Shown here in pieces: positions 7,744 through 14,333 of a stretch of DNA of 28,584 nucleotides (its first letter is position 1; each line of letters starts with the position of its first letter). The notes beneath the pieces were generated by a model. The model was not told the origin of the DNA, did not search any database, and saw only the letters and a program-made list of their open reading frames with translations. The translations under genes were made by a program, and so were the position numbers. Origin of the DNA: JASHVB01 sp035535035 (GTDB lineage Bacteria > Pseudomonadota > Alphaproteobacteria > Acetobacterales > Acetobacteraceae); contig DATLQW010000193.1 of the NCBI GenBank assembly GCA_035535035.1, positions 1 through 28,584 of the forward strand, given 5' to 3'.

Positions 7744-8742
7744 ATGAGCGACCCCACGATGCGCGCCATGCGGCTGGACGCCGCGCACCAGCCGCTCCGC
7801 CTGGTTTCGGTCGCCATCCCCACCCCCGGCCCCGGCCAGGTGCTGATCCGCGTGCGCGCCTGCGCCGTCTGCCGCACCGACCTGCACGTGGTGGATGGCG
7901 AACTCACCGAGCCGAAGCTGCCGCTCATCCCCGGCCACGAGATCGTCGGCACGGTCGCCGCGCTCGGCGACGGCGTGGATCGTTTTTCCCCAGGCGACCG
8001 TGTCGGCGTTCCCTGGCTCGGCTTCACCTGCGGCGTTTGCGCGTTCTGCCGCGCCGGCCGCGAGAATTTGTGCGCGCGGGCGCGCTTCACCGGCTACCAG
8101 ATCGACGGCGGCTACGCCGAACACACTGTCGCCGACCAGCGCTTCTGCTTCGCCATTCCGGACGGCTACAGCGACGCGCAGGCCGCGCCGTTGCTGTGCG
8201 CCGGCCTGATCGGCTACCGCGCGCTGCGCATGGCGGGCGACGGCGAGCGGCTCGGCTTGTACGGCTTCGGCGCCGCGGCGCACATTATCGCCCAGGTGGC
8301 ACGCTGGCAGGGCCGCCGGGTGTTCGCCTTCACCAGCCCCGGTGACACGGAAGCGCAGGATTTCGCGCGCGAACTGGGCGCCGAATGGGCCGGCGCCTCC
8401 GACCAGGCGCCGCCCGAATTGCTCGATGCCGCCATCATATTCGCCCCGGTCGGACCTCTGGTGCCGGCAGCGTTGCGCGCGACTGAACGCGGCGGCACCG
8501 TGGTCTGCGCCGGCATCCACATGAGCCCGATCCCGAGCTTTCCGTACGACATACTGTGGGGCGAGCGCGTCGTGCGCTCGGTCGCCAACCTGACGCGGCG
8601 CGACGGCGACGAGTTCCTCGCGCTGGCGCCGAAGGTACCGGTGCGGACGCGCCCGCTGCCCTACAAGCTGGAACAGGCGAACCAGGCGCTGGACGACCTG
8701 CGCGCCGGGAAACTGCAGGGCGCCGCGGTGCTGGTGCCGTAA
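7744..8742 (+). CDS. Zinc-dependent alcohol dehydrogenase (medium-chain, AdhA-like)
   Basis: The 332-aa product is a zinc MDR dehydrogenase oxidising an alcohol to an aldehyde or ketone with NAD(P). Catalytic zinc ligands are C43 (ACAVCRTDLHV), H65-E66 (IPGHEIVG) and C152 (LLCAGLIGYRA). The structural zinc lobe has C96, C99, C102 and C110. The cofactor-binding loop is GLYGFGAAAH, so the usual GxGxxG is changed to G-x-G-A-A-A, as in the group often annotated alcohol dehydrogenase AdhP/zinc-binding family. ATG 7744 follows GGAG (7731-7734) at good spacing; a TTG 15 nt earlier is also in frame. It is a monocistronic gene between a GNAT stub and the small membrane-protein gene before kdp. Substrate range is unknown. 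Confidence 0.92.
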   Translation: MSDPTMRAMRLDAAHQPLRLVSVAIPTPGPGQVLIRVRACAVCRTDLHVVDGELTEPKLPLIPGHEIVGTVAALGDGVDRFSPGDRVGVPWLGFTCGVCAFCRAGRENLCARARFTGYQIDGGYAEHTVADQRFCFAIPDGYSDAQAAPLLCAGLIGYRALRMAGDGERLGLYGFGAAAHIIAQVARWQGRRVFAFTSPGDTEAQDFARELGAEWAGASDQAPPELLDAAIIFAPVGPLVPAALRATERGGTVVCAGIHMSPIPSFPYDILWGERVVRSVANLTRRDGDEFLALAPKVPVRTRPLPYKLEQANQALDDLRAGKLQGAAVLVP

Positions 8743-8768
8743 CACCGAGCGACCGACCGCAATTCCTC

Positions 8769-8785
8769 CCCCTCCGCTTGAGGGG
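8769..8785. repeat. Hairpin CCCCTC-CGCTT-GAGGGG after the alcohol dehydrogenase
   Basis: A 6-bp perfect stem (8769-8774 with 8780-8785) with a 5-nt loop lies 27 nt after the stop. No U-tract follows. It resembles the larger C-rich/G-rich hairpins at 14292-14318 and 27559-27586 and may act as an mRNA 3'-end or processing structure. Confidence 0.5.
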
Positions 8786-8947
8786 TCGGGAGAATATTGC
8801 GCGTACCCTGACGGGGACAAGCGCAGCCATGACGATCGGGCGCGGCATTATACGCCGTCGCTATTCGGTGGCCGCCCGCGCGACATGGCCTTTATACCAC
8901 GCGACACCCATATACGCGGCATTCTCAACCGAGCAATGGAGTGCGAC

Positions 8948-9139
8948 GTGAGCGACGTCCGCCGCAATTCGTATGGTTCGCCGCAGCCGCAGGAAGCCGA
9001 AATCCCCCTGTGCATGGAAGACCGCGAGTCCTTTCCGACGCCCGGTGAGATCATCGGCCAGATCGCCCGCGTGATCGTGGTGTGTCTGGGGCTGGGTCTG
9101 CTGGCGCGCGTGCTTGTCGCCTTTACCGGCATGCAATAG
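8948..9139 (+). CDS. Small single-pass membrane protein upstream of kdp
   Basis: From GTG 8948 (GGAG at 8938-8941, spacing six) this gives 63 residues: a polar N-terminal half ending in MEDRESFPTPGEI, then one hydrophobic segment of about 20 residues (ARVIVVCLGLGLLARVLVAF) ending four residues before the stop. An earlier in-frame ATG at 8936 and one at 8885 exist but lack a ribosome-binding site. I do not recognise the family. Its position 350 nt before the kdp small ORFs suggests, but does not prove, a link with potassium transport. Upstream sequence (8847-8857 and 8909-8919) carries two TATACGCSG-type motifs like those before the kdp genes. Confidence 0.5.
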   Translation: MSDVRRNSYGSPQPQEAEIPLCMEDRESFPTPGEIIGQIARVIVVCLGLGLLARVLVAFTGMQ

Positions 9140-9164
9140 GTCCCCGCCTCTCGCCGGTGGCGGG

Positions 9165-9178
9165 TTGATCCATATCAA
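9165..9178. promoter_or_regulatory. FNR/FixK-type binding site upstream of kdp
   Basis: TTGAT-CCAT-ATCAA is a perfect 14-bp match to the TTGAT-N4-ATCAA consensus recognised by FNR, FnrL and FixK regulators. It lies 25 nt after the stop of the 63-aa membrane-protein gene and about 310 nt before the first small kdp ORF. The match is seen directly; occupancy by an oxygen-responsive regulator is inferred. Confidence 0.5.
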
Positions 9179-9333
9179 TGCAACCGGCCGGCTTGCGGAT
9201 ACAGACCTGTGCGGCGTTCCGGGCCTGGGCATGATCGGCCGGCAGCGACATGCATTCGACGATAACACCGCCGTCAATGCGAGATCGGCCGTTCCGGACG
9301 CCGGCTGGAACGTCGGGGCTGCGCACAAGCCGA

Positions 9334-9388
9334 TCTATATGCCGTCTATATGCCGCCCCGGCACGCGCCATATCGAAACTATACGCCG
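9334..9388. repeat. Helically phased TCTATATGCCG repeats
   Basis: TCTATATGCCG occurs twice in perfect tandem (9334-9344, 9345-9355), and a near copy ACTATACGCCG lies at 9378-9388, exactly 33 nt (three 11-nt periods) after the second. The 11-nt period places all copies on about the same face of the helix, as expected for a multimeric activator site. KdpE is the obvious candidate. Confidence 0.6.
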
Positions 9389-9489
9389 CAGGGCTTAGTT
9401 CCTGCCAACAACAAGCCGCGGCGCATGCCTGCCGGGTGGCGACGCATGCCAACCTCCATCGGCGCACCATCCGCGAAAGGACCATCGTC

Positions 9490-9573
9490 ATGCTGGACGT
9501 CATCTACCTGCTGGTGGGCGCCGCGTTCCTCGGCGTCTGCGTGCTCTATGCCTACGCCTGCGACCATCTGTGA
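9490..9573 (+). CDS. 27-residue hydrophobic peptide preceding kdpF
   Basis: This tiny gene starts at ATG 9490 with AAAGGA at 9476-9481 (spacing eight) and stops 10 nt before kdpF. The peptide begins MLDVIYLLVGAAF, is hydrophobic throughout and ends in YACDHL. From memory, short peptides with this opening and an ACD-x-L end occur just before kdpF in other bacteria, so I take it as a conserved Kdp-associated membrane peptide. It may sit in or beside the KdpFABC complex as KdpF does, but no role is established here. Co-transcription with kdpF is near certain from spacing. Confidence 0.65.
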   Translation: MLDVIYLLVGAAFLGVCVLYAYACDHL

Positions 9574-9583
9574 GGACAACGCC

Positions 9584-9673
9584 ATGATCATCGATTACCT
9601 GCTCGGCGGCATCGTCACCATCGGATTGCTCGGCTACCTGGTCTTCGCGCTGATCCGCCCCGAGCGGTTCTGA
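9584..9673 (+). CDS. kdpF: KdpF, small subunit of the K+-transporting ATPase
   Basis: The 29-residue product has one membrane helix (DYLLGGIVTIGLLGYLVFAL) and the family ending IRPERF. In E. coli KdpF is a non-essential stabiliser of the KdpABC complex that contacts KdpA. The length equals that of E. coli KdpF (29 aa). The ATG follows the previous stop (TGAGGACAACGCC), with GAGGA serving as ribosome-binding site. kdpA follows after an unusually long 136-nt gap. Confidence 0.92.
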   Translation: MIIDYLLGGIVTIGLLGYLVFALIRPERF

Positions 9674-9809
9674 CCGACGTCGCACCATGCGCTTCGGCGC
9701 CATCCCGGGCAGCCGCGCTTCGCCGCGATCGGTGTGCTCGCCTGGTTCGCGCTTGCGCTGACCCGCCGCGAGCAATTCTGGAACATCTCAAGCCGGAAGG
9801 CGGTTCACC

Positions 9810-11537
9810 ATGACCTTCAACGGATGGCTGCAGATCGCGCTCTACTGCGTGCTGCTGATCCTGATGACCCGCCCGATCGGCGGCTACATGGCTCGTGTGT
9901 TCAATGGCGAGCGTACCCTGCTGTCGCCCGTGCTGCGCCCTGTCGAACGCGGCATCTACCGGCTTTGCGGCGTTGACGAAACCCAAGAGCAGTACTGGGT
10001 GAGTTACGCGATCGCGATGCTGGCGTTCAGCCTGGCCGGGTTCGTCGTGTTTTATGCCATCCAGCGGCTGCAGAACCTGCTGCCGTTCAATCCCGCCGGC
10101 CAGGACGCGGTATCGCCCGACCTTGCGTTCAACACCTCGGTCAGCTTCGTCACCAACACCAACTGGCAGTCCTATACGCCGGAAACCACGATGAGCTATC
10201 TCACGCAGATGGCCGGGCTGACGGTGCACAACTTTGCCTCCGCCGCCACCGGCATCGCGCTCGCGGTCGCGCTGGTGCGCGGCTTCGCCCGCCGGTCCGC
10301 CCAGACCATCGGCAATTTCTGGGTCGATCTGACGCGCTGCGTGCTCTACATCCTGCTGCCGGTTTCGATCGTCGTGGCGCTGGTGTTCGTCTGGCAGGGC
10401 ATGCCGCAGAACCTCAACGCCTATACCGACGCAACGACGCTGGAAGGCGCCAGGCAGGTCATCGCCCAGGGTCCGGTGGCTTCGCAGGAAGTCATCAAGA
10501 TGATCGGCACCAATGGCGGCGGCTTCTTCAACGCCAACTCGGCGCATCCGTATGAGAACCCGAACGGGCTCACCAACCTGATCCAGATCCTGCTGATCTT
10601 CTCGCTCGGCGCCGGCCTGACCAACATGTTCGGCCGCATGGTCGGCAGCGAGCGCCAGGGCTGGGCCATCTTCAGCGTGATGTTCGTGCTGTTCGTCGCC
10701 GGCGTTGCAATCACCTACGCGGTGGAGTCGCAGGGCAATCCGGCCTTCGCCGCGTTCCATGTGGACCAGACGGCCAGCGCGCTGCAGCCGGGCGGCAATA
10801 TGGAAGGCAAGGAGGTGCGGTTCGGCATCGCCAACTCGGCGCTGTTCGCCACCATCACCACCGACGCATCCTGCGGTGCCGTCAACACCATGCATGACAG
10901 CCTGCTGCCGCTCGCCGGCGCGGTGCCGATGGTCAACATCATGCTGGGCGAGATCATCTTCGGCGGCGTCGGCTCCGGCCTCTATGGCATGTTGCTGTTC
11001 GTCATCGTGGCGATGTTCGTCGCCGGGCTGATGGTCGGACGAACGCCGGAATATCTCGGCAAGAAGCTGGAATCGAAGGAGGTCAAGATGGCCATGCTCG
11101 CCATCCTCATTCTCCCGCTGTCGATCCTCGGCTTCACCGCCCTGGCGGTGGTGCTGCCGGCCGGCACAGGCGCGATGAACAACGCCGGCCCGCACGGTTT
11201 CAGCGAGGCGCTGTACGCCTACACCTCCGCTACCGGCAACAACGGCAGCGCCTTCGCCGGCTTGTCAACCAACGTTCCGTTCTGGAACGACACGCTGGGA
11301 CTGGCAATGTTCATCGGCCGCTTCCTGATGATCGTGCCGATGCTCGCCATCGCCGGTTCGCTGGTGCGCAAGAAGATCGTGCCGGCTTCCGCGGGCACGT
11401 TCCCCACCGACACCCCGCTGTTCGTCGGTCTGGTGATCGGCGTGATCCTGATCACCGGCGGGTTGATCTACTTCCCGGCCGTGTCGCTCGGCCCGATCGT
11501 CGAGAACTACGCAATGCACGCCGGCGCCCTTTATTGA
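9810..11537 (+). CDS. kdpA: KdpA, potassium-translocating channel-like subunit
   Basis: KdpA selects and conducts K+ in the KdpFABC pump of the inner membrane. The 575-aa length is normal (E. coli 557). All four selectivity-filter segments are present: TNTNWQ (115-120), GTNGGGFF (from 233), DASCGAVNT and SATGNNGSAF. The sequence contains about ten hydrophobic helices. ATG 9810 has GGAAGG upstream (about 9795). It is followed by kdpB after 18 nt. Nothing suggests loss of function. Confidence 0.98.
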   Translation: MTFNGWLQIALYCVLLILMTRPIGGYMARVFNGERTLLSPVLRPVERGIYRLCGVDETQEQYWVSYAIAMLAFSLAGFVVFYAIQRLQNLLPFNPAGQDAVSPDLAFNTSVSFVTNTNWQSYTPETTMSYLTQMAGLTVHNFASAATGIALAVALVRGFARRSAQTIGNFWVDLTRCVLYILLPVSIVVALVFVWQGMPQNLNAYTDATTLEGARQVIAQGPVASQEVIKMIGTNGGGFFNANSAHPYENPNGLTNLIQILLIFSLGAGLTNMFGRMVGSERQGWAIFSVMFVLFVAGVAITYAVESQGNPAFAAFHVDQTASALQPGGNMEGKEVRFGIANSALFATITTDASCGAVNTMHDSLLPLAGAVPMVNIMLGEIIFGGVGSGLYGMLLFVIVAMFVAGLMVGRTPEYLGKKLESKEVKMAMLAILILPLSILGFTALAVVLPAGTGAMNNAGPHGFSEALYAYTSATGNNGSAFAGLSTNVPFWNDTLGLAMFIGRFLMIVPMLAIAGSLVRKKIVPASAGTFPTDTPLFVGLVIGVILITGGLIYFPAVSLGPIVENYAMHAGALY

Positions 11538-11555
11538 AACAGGCGGTCTGACTCC

Positions 11556-13670
11556 ATGGAAAACCCCAACAAGCGACGCGGCAGCCAGTCCACGGTGGTG
11601 GACCCCGCCATCCTGGTGCCGGCAATCGGGCAGTCCTTCGCCAAGCTCGATCCGCGCGTGCTGATCAAGAACCCGGTCATGTTCGTGGTCGAGGTCGTCG
11701 CCGCGCTTACCACTCTGATCTTCCTTCGCGAACTGATCGGCGGCGGCAACCATCTCGGCTTCACCTTCCAGATCATCGTCTGGCTGTGGCTGACCGTGCT
11801 GTTCGCCAATTTCGCCGAGGCCGTGGCGGAAGGCCGCGGCAAGGCGCAAGCGGCCACCCTGCGCCGCGCCCGCACCGAGACCTTGGCGAAGCGCCTCGCC
11901 GCACTCGACGCGCAGGACTACGACATGGTCGCGGCGCCGCAGTTGCAGCCGGGCGACATCGTGCTGGTGGAAGCCGGCGAGCTTATCCCCAGCGACGGCG
12001 ACGTGGCGGAAGGCATCGCCTCGGTGGACGAATCGGCGATCACCGGCGAATCCGCGCCGGTCATCCGCGAAAGCGGCGGGGACCGTTCTGCGGTCACCGG
12101 CGGCACCCGCGTGCTGTCCGACTGGATCAAGGTGCGCATCACCGCGGCGCAGGGCTCCACCTTCCTCGATCGCATGATCGCCCTGGTCGAAGGCGCCGAG
12201 CGGCAGAAAACCCCGAACGAGATCGCGCTCAACATTCTGCTCGCCGGCCTGACCATCATCTTCGTCATCGCCGTCGCGACCATCCCCAGCTTCGCCACTT
12301 ACGCGGGCGGCACGGTGTCCGTGGTGATCCTGGTGGCGCTGTTCGTCGCGCTGATCCCCACCACCATCGGCGCGCTGCTCTCGGCCATCGGCATCGCCGG
12401 CATGGACCGGCTGGTGCGCTTCAACGTGCTGGCCATGTCCGGCCGCGCCGTGGAAGCCGCCGGCGACGTGGACACGCTGTTGCTCGACAAGACCGGCACG
12501 ATCACGCTGGGCAACCGCCAGGCCACCGAATTCTTCCCGCTGACCGGCGTCAGCGAGGCCGAACTGGCCGACGCCGCACAGCTTGCGTCGCTGCCGGACG
12601 AGACGCCGGAGGGCCGTTCCATCGTCGTGCTGGCGAAGGAGAAGTACAACATCCGCGGCCGCGAAATGGCGCCGATGGACGCCCATTTCATCGCATTCTC
12701 GGCGCAGACGCGGCTGTCCGGCATCGACATCGAAGGCGCCTCGATCCGTAAGGGCGCCGTGGATGCCCTGCTGGCCTGGGCGTGCGTTTTCGGCAATGCC
12801 CAATCGGCCGGCGGCGATCTCGCCACCGCGCTGCGGCCGACGAACAGCGACGCCGCGGTGCGCGAACTCCAGGCGAAATCCGCTGAGATCGCCAAGGCCG
12901 GCGGCACGCCCCTCGCCGTCGCCCGCAACGGCCGATTGCTCGGCGTCATCTACCTGAAGGACATCGTCAAAGGCGGCATTCGCGAGCGTTTCGTCGAACT
13001 GCGGCGCATGGGCATCCGCACCGTGATGATCACCGGCGACAACCCGCTGACCGCCGCGGCGATCGCCGCGGAAGCCGGCGTGGACGATTTCCTTGCGCAG
13101 GCCACCCCGGAAACGAAGCTGCACCTGATTCGTGAAGAACAGGGGCAGGGTAAGCTGGTGGCGATGTGCGGCGACGGGACGAATGACGCGCCGGCGCTGG
13201 CCCAGGCAGATGTCGGCGTGGCGATGAACACCGGCACCATGGCGGCACGCGAAGCCGGCAACATGGTTGATCTGGACAGCGATCCGACCAAGCTGATCGA
13301 GATCGTCGAGATCGGCAAACAGTTGCTGATGACCCGCGGCGCGCTAACCACGTTCAGCATCGCCAACGACGTGGCAAAGTATTTCGCCATGATCCCGGCG
13401 ATGTTCGTGGCGTTCTATCCGCAGCTTCAGGCGCTGAACGTGATGCGGCTGCACAATCCGCGGAGCGCCATCCTGTCGGCGATCATCTTCAACGCGCTGA
13501 TCATCGTCGTGCTGATTCCCCTGGCGTTGAAGGGCGTGAAGTACCGGCCGATCGGCGCCGCCGCCATCCTGCGCCGCAACCTGCTGATCTACGGCCTCGG
13601 CGGCATCGTCGTGCCGTTCATCGGCATCAAGCTGATCGACATGCTGGTTTCCGCCATTGGCCTGGCCTGA
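11556..13670 (+). CDS. kdpB: KdpB, ATP-hydrolysing P-type ATPase subunit
   Basis: KdpB is the P1A-type ATPase that drives K+ transport with KdpA. The 704-aa protein shows the actuator motif ITGESAPV, the phosphorylation motif DKTGTITLGNR with D311 (E. coli D307), the nucleotide-binding region (SAQTRLSGIDIEG, KGAVDALL) and the hinge GDGTNDAPALAQADVGVAMN. Hydrophobic helices lie at roughly 40-90, 225-290 and at the C-terminus. The start follows kdpA by 18 nt with only a weak ribosome-binding site, so translation may depend on coupling. No motif is damaged. Confidence 0.98.
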   Translation: MENPNKRRGSQSTVVDPAILVPAIGQSFAKLDPRVLIKNPVMFVVEVVAALTTLIFLRELIGGGNHLGFTFQIIVWLWLTVLFANFAEAVAEGRGKAQAATLRRARTETLAKRLAALDAQDYDMVAAPQLQPGDIVLVEAGELIPSDGDVAEGIASVDESAITGESAPVIRESGGDRSAVTGGTRVLSDWIKVRITAAQGSTFLDRMIALVEGAERQKTPNEIALNILLAGLTIIFVIAVATIPSFATYAGGTVSVVILVALFVALIPTTIGALLSAIGIAGMDRLVRFNVLAMSGRAVEAAGDVDTLLLDKTGTITLGNRQATEFFPLTGVSEAELADAAQLASLPDETPEGRSIVVLAKEKYNIRGREMAPMDAHFIAFSAQTRLSGIDIEGASIRKGAVDALLAWACVFGNAQSAGGDLATALRPTNSDAAVRELQAKSAEIAKAGGTPLAVARNGRLLGVIYLKDIVKGGIRERFVELRRMGIRTVMITGDNPLTAAAIAAEAGVDDFLAQATPETKLHLIREEQGQGKLVAMCGDGTNDAPALAQADVGVAMNTGTMAAREAGNMVDLDSDPTKLIEIVEIGKQLLMTRGALTTFSIANDVAKYFAMIPAMFVAFYPQLQALNVMRLHNPRSAILSAIIFNALIIVVLIPLALKGVKYRPIGAAAILRRNLLIYGLGGIVVPFIGIKLIDMLVSAIGLA

Positions 13671-13682
13671 GGACACCGAACC

Positions 13683-14282
13683 ATGCACCACATTCGCCCC
13701 GCCATCGTGATGATCGTCGTGATGACGCTCTTCACCGGGCTCGCCTACCCGCTGGCGATGACCGGCATCGCCCAGGTGCTGTTCCCCTGCCAGGCGAACG
13801 GCAGCCTGATCGAGCGGAACGGCAAGGTGATCGGCTCCGCGCTGATCGGGCAAAACTTCACGTCGGACAAGTATTTCCATGGCCGGCCGTCGGCCACCAC
13901 GGAGCCCGACCCCAAGGACCCGAGCAAGACGATCGCCGTGCCGTACGCCGCCGACAACTCGGGAGGATCGAATCTCGGCCCCACGTCGAAGGCGCTGGTG
14001 GACCGGGTGAAGGCCGACGCGGCGAAGCTGGCGGCGGAGAATCCCGGTACGCCGATCCCGGTCGATCTGGTGACCACCTCGGCGAGCGGCCTCGACCCCG
14101 ACATCACACCGGCCGGCGCGTATTTCCAGGTCCCACGGGTCGCCAAGCGGCGCGACCTGCCGGAAGCGCAGGTCCGCCAACTCGTCGCGCAACATATCGA
14201 TGGGCGGTTGTTCGGGCTGATCGGCGAACCCGTTGTCAACGTGCTGCAGCTCAACCTGGCGCTGGATGCGCTGAAGCGCTGA
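13683..14282 (+). CDS. kdpC: KdpC, assembly/periplasmic subunit of the K+ pump
   Basis: KdpC is a single-pass subunit needed for KdpFABC assembly and ATP affinity. The 199-aa product has an N-terminal membrane helix (IVMIVVMTLFTGLAYPLA, residues about 9-27) followed by a periplasmic domain with IGSALIGQNF, KYFHGRPSAT, NSGGSNLGPTS and the C-terminal LPEAQVRQLVAQH. All are typical KdpC landmarks. GAGGA precedes the ATG by 10 nt and the gene begins 12 nt after kdpB. Confidence 0.97.
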   Translation: MHHIRPAIVMIVVMTLFTGLAYPLAMTGIAQVLFPCQANGSLIERNGKVIGSALIGQNFTSDKYFHGRPSATTEPDPKDPSKTIAVPYAADNSGGSNLGPTSKALVDRVKADAAKLAAENPGTPIPVDLVTTSASGLDPDITPAGAYFQVPRVAKRRDLPEAQVRQLVAQHIDGRLFGLIGEPVVNVLQLNLALDALKR

Positions 14283-14291
14283 GATTTGCAT

Positions 14292-14318
14292 CTCCCCCTC
14301 CCACAAGGGGAGGGGGAG
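14292..14318. repeat. 11-bp hairpin between kdpC and kdpD
   Basis: CTCCCCCTCCC (14292-14302) pairs perfectly with GGGAGGGGGAG (14308-14318) over a 5-nt loop. It occupies the 51-nt gap between the pump genes and the regulatory genes. It has no U-tract, so it is probably a processing or partial-termination structure that sets the ratio of pump to regulator. Confidence 0.7.
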
Positions 14319-14333
14319 TCGTAGAACACCTCC

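Larger units (their letters stand above)
9140..9489. other. Leader region of the kdp locus
   Basis: No protein gene is supported here. The 350 nt contain an FNR-type palindrome, phased TATATGCCG repeats and a weak GC-rich hairpin directly after the 63-aa gene (CCCGCC near 9143 with GGCGGG near 9158). It is the expected site of the kdp promoter and KdpE binding. Confidence 0.6.

Noticed and set aside
8769..8785. Hairpin considered as a rho-independent terminator of the alcohol dehydrogenase gene
   Set aside because: Short stem and no T-run after it, so a terminator call is not justified.
9615..11195. 526-codon minus-strand frame opposite kdpA
   Set aside because: His/Asp/Gln/Arg-rich antisense translation of kdpA, which has every family motif on the plus strand.
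11265..13124. 619-codon minus-strand frame opposite kdpB
   Set aside because: Antisense shadow of kdpB, with repetitive D/G/H/R composition and no motifs.
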